61,303 nucleotides of DNA, from NCBI GenBank assembly GCA_964519995.1, contig CAZFLY010000008.1:1-61303 (forward strand), in the 5' to 3' direction. The position numbers and the translations under genes were made by a program. The notes below the pieces were generated by a model. It was given only the letters and a program-made list of their open reading frames with translations, was not told where the DNA came from and made no database searches. Of this stretch, positions 53,824 through 61,303 are shown piece by piece. This DNA is from CAZFLY01 sp964519995. GTDB taxonomy: Bacteria; Planctomycetota; Phycisphaerae; Sedimentisphaerales; Anaerobacaceae. Position 1 is the first letter of the stretch. Every line of letters begins with the position of its first letter.

Positions 53824-54867
53824 TTAATTTGTGGGCTTGCGATAGTCAACGAAAAACTCCCTCGGCAGATGTGTGCCTGTTAAGTGTATCACGGCTCCGG
53901 GCAGAGACGCCAAAACCCACACAAAACGCTGACAGAGAGCCAGAACGAGGGCCTCTGCAGCACCAACCCCGGCAAAGCGAGTGAACAATTCTCGGATGCC
54001 TCCTTCAAGAACACCTACGCCTGCTATGCTGACAGGCACCGCCGCCAATACCCAGGTCATAGGAAAGAAGACAAAGTAGTATCGCGCATCGGCGGCGATT
54101 TTAAGATTCAGTCCAATAAGCCAGAAAGTGGTTATTACCATGCTCTGCAAGAGGATCGTCAAGGCAAACGCCACAAGGATCGTCACAGGTTTGCGACAAT
54201 AAATGATAATGGCCTCTTTTGCCTTCTTAATTGCCTGCCCGCCATGTACGCAGACGTACCGCCAAACCTTTGCCAGCATAGTTCGGCTTGTTCTGTGCAA
54301 TAAAAGCAGGCCTAGGAGTACTGCCACTATGATCGCAAGCCAAGCAAGACTGCCTTTATGCTCAGCTAAAGACTGTGCAAAACTACTGCTGTTCTCATAA
54401 CCAACGATATATTCACCGTGCATAAAAAGTAGGTAGCAAAACGCGCCTATTGCAAGCATGCCAAGAAATCCGATTGCCCTGTCGACGAACACACTTAGAG
54501 CGGCTTCAAGCTTCTTGTCGGTGTGTTTCGTTACGTACCAGGCCCGCAATAGGTCACCGCCCATTGAACCGGGCATAAGGTTGTTGTAAAAAAGCCCTAA
54601 GAAATGCAGCCTTACGGCGGCCCAAAAGCCGGTAAAGACGGACTGCGCCCGTAGCAGCAGCCACCAGCGCAACCCGATAAACACCTGGCTTATTGTAAAT
54701 ATTCCCAGACTCAGGGCGAAATACCATAAGTTAAGCCTGGCAAAGACCTGGCCTAATTGCTTCCAATCTTGGCCACGGAAAACCCAGACTATAGCTACAA
54801 CAGCCACAGTGGTACGCAGCACCAGGGACAGATGTTTGGCTTTGGTTGACTTTACGCCGTTCGACAA
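53824..54867 (-). CDS. Flippase-like (UPF0104/AglD family) integral membrane protein
   Basis: 347 aa with about eight hydrophobic segments (LRTTVAVVAIVWVF, FALSLGIFTISQVFIGL, AIGFLGMLAIGAFCYLLFM, LAIIVAVLLGLLLLH, ILVAFALTILLQSMVITTF, YYFVFFPMTWVLAAVPVSIA). The conserved NNLMPGSMGGDLLRAWYV and VPVSIAGVGVLEGGIRELF segments are characteristic of lysyl-PG-synthase-type flippase domains. Probably moves a lipid-linked sugar or lipid. Head of the long minus-strand run. Confidence 0.9.
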   Translation of the reverse strand: MSNGVKSTKAKHLSLVLRTTVAVVAIVWVFRGQDWKQLGQVFARLNLWYFALSLGIFTISQVFIGLRWWLLLRAQSVFTGFWAAVRLHFLGLFYNNLMPGSMGGDLLRAWYVTKHTDKKLEAALSVFVDRAIGFLGMLAIGAFCYLLFMHGEYIVGYENSSSFAQSLAEHKGSLAWLAIIVAVLLGLLLLHRTSRTMLAKVWRYVCVHGGQAIKKAKEAIIIYCRKPVTILVAFALTILLQSMVITTFWLIGLNLKIAADARYYFVFFPMTWVLAAVPVSIAGVGVLEGGIRELFTRFAGVGAAEALVLALCQRFVWVLASLPGAVIHLTGTHLPREFFVDYRKPTN

Positions 54868-54964
54868 CTCATCTTTCCTTGAAAAGACTTGTCTTAGAAA
54901 ATGATAACAGGTAAAAAGATTTTTGACAAGACATCTTCAGTTAGCAATTTAGGAGAACCACGAA

Positions 54965-55378
54965 GTGGCTACGAAGCAGGTTATTGAAGAGGGTCTGGAT
55001 TTTACGCCGACCTTTGACGAGAACGGTCTAATACCAGCGATAGCTCAGGATGCACAGACCGGTCAAGTCTTGATGTTTGCGTACATGAATCGGCAGGCGC
55101 TCGAATTGACAATTCGGACAGGCTATGCCACTTACTTTAGCAGGTCTCGAAGGAGTATCTGGAAGAAAGGTGAGCGGAGCGGCCACGTCCAAAAAGTCCA
55201 GCAGATACTTGTTGATTGCGACCAGGATTGCTTGTTACTTAAGGTGGTCGTTGACGCTGGCCAATGCCATGTAGGTTACCAATCCTGTTTCTACCGCGCC
55301 ATGAAAAAGGATAGCGGCAAGGATATGGAATTTGTAGCTGAGAAGGTCTACGATCCCCAAAAAACCTACAGAAAATAA
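54965..55378 (+). CDS. hisI: Phosphoribosyl-AMP cyclohydrolase
   Basis: 137 aa from GTG 54965 (AGGAGA 9 nt upstream). Motifs: AQDAQTGQVLMFAYMNRQAL, YFSRSRRSIWKKGERSGHVQ, VDCDQDCLLLKVVVDAGQCH and VGYQSCFYR. The Asp cluster binds Mg and the Cys residues bind Zn. It opens the purine ring in the third step of histidine synthesis. The HisE domain is absent, so this is the single-function form, and no other his gene is nearby. Confidence 0.95.
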   Translation: MATKQVIEEGLDFTPTFDENGLIPAIAQDAQTGQVLMFAYMNRQALELTIRTGYATYFSRSRRSIWKKGERSGHVQKVQQILVDCDQDCLLLKVVVDAGQCHVGYQSCFYRAMKKDSGKDMEFVAEKVYDPQKTYRK

Positions 55379-55700
55379 GGTTGAAGTCCACATCTGCAAT
55401 AACGTATCTGTTTTATAGTAGAGAAGTTACAATATTTGTCCTCGAGGGAGGTTGTTTGAAACATCAACGTCCTATAATTTACAGTTGACATTGCTGTACC
55501 CAAAGGTTATATTTTAAATCCAGTTCTGTAATAAATTTGGCGCGAGGTTATCGCAACGGTTTACCCTCATTTACGCCTTTTTTATAGGTTTGCGCGTCAT
55601 TAACCGATTGTATCCAAGGTTAGAGAGCGGCTTGTGTGTGGCCCAGTTGCGCAGATCAGGTCACAGATAAATTTTTACCCCAATTATGGAGTGATTAATC
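55379..55700. other. 322-bp 5' region of the giant secreted-protein gene
   Basis: No ORF is seen. It contains the strong promoter at 55485-55513 and, about 190 bp later, the ribosome site (GGAG) of the next gene, implying a long untranslated leader in between. No known riboswitch or terminator structure was recognised. Confidence 0.45.
55485..55513 (+). promoter_or_regulatory. Near-consensus sigma-70 promoter for the giant secreted-protein gene
   Basis: TTGACA (55485-55490) and TATATT (55508-55513) with an ideal 17-bp spacer, 6/6 and 5/6 matches. It points to the gene at 55701 and leaves about 180 nt of leader. It is the best promoter match noticed in the window. Confidence 0.6.
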
Positions 55701-58700
55701 ATGGCTAAGAGAGAAAAAAACATAAAGTTCACGTGGCTGCTGGCAATAACAGCAGTCTTGATGTTGACAGTAGTTTCAGGTCGAGCGGAGGTAAACACAT
55801 TTCATGTTGTAGTTAACGCCAATGGGTATGTTGAAGAGGGTTGGTGTGATGGTCCGTATCCTGAGTGGTACTACTATCGCAATACCAACTGGTGGAACCA
55901 GTGGTTTTACAATGGCCCTTACGATCCTGACCGCAAAAAGGTTATTGATGTGTCGATCTTTGTTATTCCCTATAGTCCGGTCGCTGGTTCCTATGTGGAG
56001 ATAGCCTACAATTGGTCCAGCCCCGAGTGGCCGGGCGGCGGAGAGCCTCCCCTACCTCAGTATGTGCAGGACCCGGAGCTTGAACAGCTGTATATTAAGC
56101 GTCACACTTTTAAAACCTTAGAAACCATCCCGCCCAATGGTACAACCATCTCTAGCCATTTAGAAATTCAAAGCTATAATCCGGAGTGGGTCTCAATAGA
56201 TGTGCGGGGCTCCAATTTCGTCATAGATGGTACAATTGACCATCGCTGCATTGAGAAGCCTGCTCAGAGACAGGCTTGCTGCTTGCCTGATGATACCTGC
56301 ATTGACACTACCGAAGAGGATTGCAAAGCCATAGGTGGCGACCCACAAGGGACGGGCACTAATTGCGCTACGACAATTTGTTCACAACTGACAGAGGCCT
56401 GCTGTTTTCCAGACGATTCGTGTCAGGATTTGCCATCGGATGAATGTCTGCGCCAGGGTGGTGACCCTCAAGGTATTGGCACTGACTGCGCTACGACAAT
56501 TTGTTCACAACCGACAGAGGCCTGCTGCTTACTAGACGGCTCATGCATCGACACCAATATAAACGAATGTTTCTCCATAGGTGGAGTACCTCAAGGCCCT
56601 GGCACAGATTGCGCAACAGTAGATTGTGGTTGTGATTGGCAGCTCGGGGATCCGCACAAGATGCACTGGCCGCAATTGCCTGACCTGAGTCCAACCGGTT
56701 TGGATGTCGATATATTCTGGACACGTTTGGCAGATGATTTTCTATGCACTGAAACAGGCCCAATCAAAGATATCCATATTTGGGGCTCTTTTGCGGATGA
56801 TTATCTGCCTCCGTCAGGTGTGGAAAATTTAACATTCCAAGCCACTATTTATTCGAATATCCCTCCTGATGACATCACACCTTGGAGCAGACCTGGGGAC
56901 ATACTCTGGACGAGAGAGTTCGTTCCCTACGAATATACGGTTGGCGAGGTTGCTGATGATATTGTTGAGGGTTGGTTCGATCCTGCGACAGGCTTTTATG
57001 ATCCTGCCAATCATAGCAGAGCTTATCAGTTCAATTTCTGCATAGAAGAAGACCCCTTCATACAGGAGAAAGGAAAAATCTACTGGCTGGAAGTTATAGA
57101 TATTCTGCCTGTAACACACGAACCCGGTTACACGTTCGGGTGGAAGACGACTACTCCTGATCTTCGCTGGAATGATGATGCCGTCTGGCTGACCTGGGAT
57201 TTTGGTTGGGTGCCTTTAACATATCCGGATATTCCGGGAATAGTACCGCATCCATATGCTGGGCAGACACTTGACCTTGCATTTGTTATTACCGGCGAAA
57301 TAGTGTCGATGCCTGAGATGGACTTTGGTGATGCGCCGGAGCGGCCTTACCCAACAACCCTTGCAGCCGATGGAGCGCGGCATGTCATTATACCGGTAAT
57401 ACCGGGAATATTCCTGGGCAACGGCGTAGATCCTGAACCGGATGGTCAGCCCGATGCAACGGCAACAGGCGACGACAACGATGGCAACGACGATGAAGAT
57501 GGCGTTGTTTTCACCAGCCTATTGATACCCGGCCAACTGGCAATAGTTAATGTCACCGCCAATGCTCAAGGATTCTTGGATGCCTGGGTTGATTTTAATG
57601 GCGATGGCAGTTGGGCCGATGCTGGCGATCAGATATTCGCGGTTCGGCCGTTGGTTATTGGGCCTAATTTGCTAACGTTCCCTGTACCGCCAACGGCGAC
57701 ACCGAACATTACAACCTTTGCGCGATTCCGATTCAGCAGCCAAGGGGGCCTGTCATATAAAGGCTTAGCCTTCGATGGAGAGGTTGAAGATTATCCTGTC
57801 GGCATCAAGGAGCCATGCAAACCCGAGTGTAAGCCTCCGGTTGAGCATTTGAAGTGGTCTCAACCTCCTATTGAGATTGACCCAACGTCGAGCATACCGG
57901 TGTATTGTGGCTGGGATGAGCTATCTTCTTTCTCAGGTCCCATGACCACAGGTGTCGGTTTGTGGAAGCTCGTTGCCGACGATTTCAGATGTCTCGGCAG
58001 CATGCCAATAGCCTCAGTTCATTGGTGGGGCTCGCATCTTGGTTGGGATGGGTCTGAGCCGCCACATTTGCCCAAGGCTTTCCATATCGGATTCTGGACT
58101 AATGTAGCTGCGGGATATAATCCCCATGTGGTGCCATTCAGCCATCCAGGCAAGCTGCTCTGGGAAGTTTATAGCTATAATTACGACTGCAACTTTGTCG
58201 GATACGATAGATTCCCGATGCTTGAGCAACTGATAGCTGACAATCCTTATGTCACGGTGCAGGGCAACGAGGACTTCAACTGGGCAGGCTTCAATGGCTG
58301 GTGGATTAGAGGTGACAGCGCAGATGTAGAATTCATGTTTACAGGACTCGACCCAGCAGCAATATCCGGCTCCCATGTCCTTGTGAAGTTCAACCTCGGA
58401 GTCACCAACCACCTCAATGGTGAAGAAGGTTTGGATGGCTTGGTTGATGTTACCATCAATCCCGGTCTGGTCGGCTGGACATATACTGTTAAGGATGTAC
58501 TATTTGATAACCTTGACGCGGCAAATCATGTTTATGCCATGGGGACAGGCGGAACATACGAGACTACTGCGAGCATCCTGGTTCACAAAAGTTACATCCA
58601 AGGCGGAATTTTGACAATCAAAGTTCATAGAAATAGAGATGTGAAGGATACCCTGCCGGCAGCGCCCGTCTCTACAAATCAGCCTATAGATACTTCCACA

Positions 58701-61303
58701 GTGCCGCCTACCGTGCCGACGGGTTGTTACGACTTTGACGATGCGCACACTGTTCACATACATGTCGCAACCACGAATGCCAACGGAACAGTTGCTGCTA
58801 ACGGCGAGGTCACATTGTGGGCGGAGGCGGACCAGGAGGCTTGCTTCCAGTATTATGCGAAGTTTGATCCGAACGAGTACTTCAGGCAGGGAGACTTCCT
58901 CGACCAGACACAAGATAATGTCTACTGGATTAGCATCGCAGCTATATATGACGACATTGCAGAGAACGCATTTCCGTGGGGATGGAAGACCCGTCCGAGG
59001 CACTGGATGGATGATGCCGTCGTTATAAGGGACTTGGTGTACGATGAGCTTAAGCCGGACCTGGAGCTTAATCCATCACAGGTTACTCCAATAGAAAACG
59101 CATCGCTTTGTGACCAGACTCGCAGTTACGATATGACCTTTGAACTGGACACGGATCCGAATTATGTCAAATGGGAACAGCCATTCACATCTCTACGTTG
59201 TTGGCCTCATTACGAAGATGAGGAGTCTATTGCTCTTGAGCAGACAATCATAGAGCCAAAAACCAAGTGGATACAGCATCCTGATTTGACCGAGCTGGGT
59301 ATAGATATAGATGCAACAACTCAGCAGGGAGACTGGCTGTCGCAGACGCTTGCGGATGATTTCCTTTGCACAGATACCAGTCCGCTGACCGACATTCATA
59401 TTTGGGGCTCTTGGCGGGGAGATAATCTCCCTGAGCAAAATTCCGCGGCTGTGGCATTCACGTTGAGTATTTACTCTGATGTTCCAGCCAGCCAGAATTT
59501 AGCAGGCTATAGTATGCCTGGGGAGCTGCTATGGCAAAGGCAATTCAGCCTTGGTGAGTTTAACGTTGAGCGAGTGCCCACAGATGCACCTGAGAGCTAT
59601 TACAATCCTTGTATGGAACGATACGAACCGGCGGATCACCAGACGGTGTTTAGATACGACTTTAACATCGATCCTTCCGAAGCGTTTATGCAGAATGGCT
59701 CAAAGGATAAACCCATCGTTTACTGGCTGAGTGTTCAGGCTCAGCCAATATCAAATCCTGGTATAGCACTGGCGCGTTTTGGCTGGAAGACCTCGCAGGA
59801 TCACTGGAACGATGATGCAGTCTGGCGGACAGATGTTATGCCGATTTCACGTCCCTGGGATGAACTTAGATACCCATCAAGGCATCCTATGCACCCAGAG
59901 TCGATTGATTTGGCCTTTGAGATTGGAACAAGACAGGAAAAAACAGAGCTAACAGTTCGCCGGCTTGTGGCTGACGATTGGAAATGTCGTTATAAAACAC
60001 CAATAACAGCCGCTGTGTGGTGGGGCTCATATAAAGGCTATGAATACGAGGCCTGTAGTTGTCAGCAGGGACCGCCGCCTGTCAAGCCGGATTATTTCCT
60101 GTTGTCGATATGGACGGATGTGCCGGATCCCAATATAGATGATCCAGAGGATTACAGCCATCCGGGTGAAAAGATATGGGAGTACGAGGCTTACCATTAT
60201 GATGAGGTGCTTGTCGGCCACGATAAGCACACCGGACCCATAATAACGATTTACCCGCCTCCTCCGGCTCCTCATGAGCCGGTGTATCGTTACTCAGTGC
60301 GGCTACCAAAAGACAAATGGTTCTGTCAGGAGGACGTGAATGATATCTACTGGTTCAGCGTTGTGGCTGTATACCAAGACCAGAACGAGCCGCAATATCC
60401 ATGGGGCTGGACGAACCATAAGTGTTCGCCTTGGGAGCCTCCGGGCTTGGTAGAAGTCGCGCACTGGCAGATGGATGAGACAAGTAGTATTACTGCGCAC
60501 GATAGTTCCGGCAATGCTAACCATGGGACCCTCGTCGGCGATGCGAGTTGGGTGCCCTGCTGCGGCAGTCTCTGCGGCGCAATTGATTTGGATGGTGACG
60601 GCGACTATGTCAAAACCGCAGATACTACAACCGGCCTGGACTTTGCGCCGGGTTCATTCTCCGTATCAGTAAGGATAAATGCAAGAGAGGTTGCCGACGG
60701 CTGGAGAACTATCTTAGAATATGATCGCGATGGCAGTGATAATAACCGGTTTGGTTTGTGGCTGAGTAGTCTGGGCAAATTCCATTTCAGAGTTGGACTG
60801 GACACGCAGAACACCAACCAGACATTGCAGTCAGATAAATGGTACATGGTGACTGGCACCTATGATGCGATAGATAAAACAATGCGTCTGTACGTTGATG
60901 GGCAATTTGATACCTCTGCTGTCCACAGTAATGGTTATGAATCGCCCAGTGCCACAAAGCTTACAATAGGCGTTCGTGGTTCGGAAAATGCCGAATACTT
61001 CGATGGCCTTATCGATGATGTGCGAATTTATAACCGTGTGTTAAGTAGCAATGAGATTCAGGCTTTATCTAACATTACCAGAAACGACGACGCTGTTGCC
61101 GGAAGTCTCGACATCAGCGACATAGAACCAAAATGGAGCTGGGTTGAGCTATACGACCAGGTCGGCATGAGTGAGGATATGTCATTTATTCTGTTCACCG
61201 AGCCTGGATGCTTCCCATGCTGCCACGAGGATTATTTCGAGTGGCTTTCTGTTGGCAAGCCTGATTGCTGGTGCTATCCGAGACAATGTCATGGAGATGC
61301 GGA
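55701..61303 (+). CDS. Giant modular secreted surface protein (3' end beyond the window)
   Basis: Open from ATG 55701 (GGAG 8 nt upstream) to the window edge, at least 1,867 codons; frame checked at several internal points. Order: signal peptide (WLLAITAVLMLTVVSGRA); three Cys-rich units of about 41 aa (ACCLPDDTCIDTT, ACCFPDDSCQDLP, ACCLLDGSCIDTN) at about 191-312; four copies of a module opening (L/V)ADDFxC...PI...WGS near residues 343, 757, 1217 and 1422, three ending 'GWKT...W.DDAV'; a GEVED domain (about 538-702; DFGDAPE to GEVEDYP); a LamG/concanavalin-like domain (about 1583-1790; FSVSVRINA, LIDDVRIYNRVLS); and a start of an EF-hand-like tag, CHGDAD, at the edge. Probably a surface or matrix protein with glycan-binding parts. 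Confidence 0.85.
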   Translation, partial: MAKREKNIKFTWLLAITAVLMLTVVSGRAEVNTFHVVVNANGYVEEGWCDGPYPEWYYYRNTNWWNQWFYNGPYDPDRKKVIDVSIFVIPYSPVAGSYVEIAYNWSSPEWPGGGEPPLPQYVQDPELEQLYIKRHTFKTLETIPPNGTTISSHLEIQSYNPEWVSIDVRGSNFVIDGTIDHRCIEKPAQRQACCLPDDTCIDTTEEDCKAIGGDPQGTGTNCATTICSQLTEACCFPDDSCQDLPSDECLRQGGDPQGIGTDCATTICSQPTEACCLLDGSCIDTNINECFSIGGVPQGPGTDCATVDCGCDWQLGDPHKMHWPQLPDLSPTGLDVDIFWTRLADDFLCTETGPIKDIHIWGSFADDYLPPSGVENLTFQATIYSNIPPDDITPWSRPGDILWTREFVPYEYTVGEVADDIVEGWFDPATGFYDPANHSRAYQFNFCIEEDPFIQEKGKIYWLEVIDILPVTHEPGYTFGWKTTTPDLRWNDDAVWLTWDFGWVPLTYPDIPGIVPHPYAGQTLDLAFVITGEIVSMPEMDFGDAPERPYPTTLAADGARHVIIPVIPGIFLGNGVDPEPDGQPDATATGDDNDGNDDEDGVVFTSLLIPGQLAIVNVTANAQGFLDAWVDFNGDGSWADAGDQIFAVRPLVIGPNLLTFPVPPTATPNITTFARFRFSSQGGLSYKGLAFDGEVEDYPVGIKEPCKPECKPPVEHLKWSQPPIEIDPTSSIPVYCGWDELSSFSGPMTTGVGLWKLVADDFRCLGSMPIASVHWWGSHLGWDGSEPPHLPKAFHIGFWTNVAAGYNPHVVPFSHPGKLLWEVYSYNYDCNFVGYDRFPMLEQLIADNPYVTVQGNEDFNWAGFNGWWIRGDSADVEFMFTGLDPAAISGSHVLVKFNLGVTNHLNGEEGLDGLVDVTINPGLVGWTYTVKDVLFDNLDAANHVYAMGTGGTYETTASILVHKSYIQGGILTIKVHRNRDVKDTLPAAPVSTNQPIDTSTVPPTVPTGCYDFDDAHTVHIHVATTNANGTVAANGEVTLWAEADQEACFQYYAKFDPNEYFRQGDFLDQTQDNVYWISIAAIYDDIAENAFPWGWKTRPRHWMDDAVVIRDLVYDELKPDLELNPSQVTPIENASLCDQTRSYDMTFELDTDPNYVKWEQPFTSLRCWPHYEDEESIALEQTIIEPKTKWIQHPDLTELGIDIDATTQQGDWLSQTLADDFLCTDTSPLTDIHIWGSWRGDNLPEQNSAAVAFTLSIYSDVPASQNLAGYSMPGELLWQRQFSLGEFNVERVPTDAPESYYNPCMERYEPADHQTVFRYDFNIDPSEAFMQNGSKDKPIVYWLSVQAQPISNPGIALARFGWKTSQDHWNDDAVWRTDVMPISRPWDELRYPSRHPMHPESIDLAFEIGTRQEKTELTVRRLVADDWKCRYKTPITAAVWWGSYKGYEYEACSCQQGPPPVKPDYFLLSIWTDVPDPNIDDPEDYSHPGEKIWEYEAYHYDEVLVGHDKHTGPIITIYPPPPAPHEPVYRYSVRLPKDKWFCQEDVNDIYWFSVVAVYQDQNEPQYPWGWTNHKCSPWEPPGLVEVAHWQMDETSSITAHDSSGNANHGTLVGDASWVPCCGSLCGAIDLDGDGDYVKTADTTTGLDFAPGSFSVSVRINAREVADGWRTILEYDRDGSDNNRFGLWLSSLGKFHFRVGLDTQNTNQTLQSDKWYMVTGTYDAIDKTMRLYVDGQFDTSAVHSNGYESPSATKLTIGVRGSENAEYFDGLIDDVRIYNRVLSSNEIQALSNITRNDDAVAGSLDISDIEPKWSWVELYDQVGMSEDMSFILFTEPGCFPCCHEDYFEWLSVGKPDCWCYPRQCHGDA
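56364..56527. repeat. Near-identical 41-bp direct repeats between Cys-rich units
   Basis: The 41-bp segments 56364-56404 and 56487-56527 differ at one visible position and are 123 bp apart, equal to one 41-residue Cys-rich unit. This shows recent duplication of the ACCxxDxxC module within the gene. Confidence 0.7.

Noticed and set aside
56491..60859. Numerous minus-strand frames opposite the giant secreted-protein gene
   Set aside because: They are shadows of the long plus-strand coding frame, which has clear domain content throughout.

Overview
The window reads as a chromosomal piece of a Planctomycetota bacterium, most likely class Phycisphaerae. This is inferred from gene content, not from a marker-gene comparison. 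The pointers are: secreted proteins ending in a single EF-hand/dockerin-like tag (D-x-N-x-x-x-x-VDF-x-DL...HWL), GEVED and Cys-rich 'ACCxxDxxC' modules in a giant surface protein, ECF sigma factors paired with membrane anti-sigma-like proteins, a regulator carrying an H-x-DG pseudopilin-like domain, and LPS (Kdo/Lpt) genes. I see no rRNA, tRNA, CRISPR array or intact insertion sequence. Shine-Dalgarno motifs (GGAGG) are common and decide several starts, including some TTG and GTG starts.

Layout. 0-4.7 kb is accessory: a repeat-bearing secreted protein, a DUF2292 mini-protein, a ParA ATPase fused to a glycogen-binding (CBM48-like) domain, and a decayed hsp20 with a 66-nt in-frame insert. 4.8-7.1 kb holds a nucleotidyltransferase-like protein, a TPM protein and LemA. 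7.2-11.9 kb is one giant 2-hydroxyacyl-CoA dehydratase activase-type gene. 12.5-16.5 kb is the replication block dnaN-dciA-gyrB. 16.7-19.2 kb is an ECF sigma/anti-sigma/secreted-protein operon. 19.6-23.3 kb has a TPR lipoprotein, a UxaE-type sugar-acid epimerase and a GLUG-repeat surface protein. 23.5-30.2 kb has ftsK, a subtilase relic, a second sigma/anti-sigma pair and an EF-G paralogue. 30.3-35.4 kb has a GH16-like secreted protein, an APH-fold kinase and a Ser/Thr kinase. 35.7-40.9 kb is an electron-transfer flavoprotein/acyl-CoA dehydrogenase cluster with an RRM protein between etfB and etfA, then a HAD phosphatase. 41-44.6 kb on the minus strand is kdsD-kdsC-lptC/A. 44.7-45.9 kb is a small island with an HsdR_N-like protein and a frameshifted MNT-type nucleotidyltransferase. 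46-54.9 kb on the minus strand is a long probable operon: flippase-like protein, DUF502, hpf, PTS EIIA, HPr, EI, DUF4139-like protein, DUF2344 and RNase E/G. 55-61.3 kb has hisI and then a giant modular secreted protein (at least 1,867 aa) that runs off the window.

How the genes fit together. Three themes recur: envelope and surface display (Lpt/Kdo, flippase, dockerin-tagged proteins, giant surface protein), extracytoplasmic signalling (two ECF modules, a Ser/Thr kinase, a PTS phosphorelay with no sugar permease beside hpf), and fatty- or aromatic-acid electron transfer (Etf/ACAD and the activase). The most novel item is the ParA-CBM48 fusion, which could be a positioning ATPase for glycogen or a related glucan. 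Several loci show decay or small-repeat insertion: hsp20, the subtilase relic, the MNT gene, and the activase tail.
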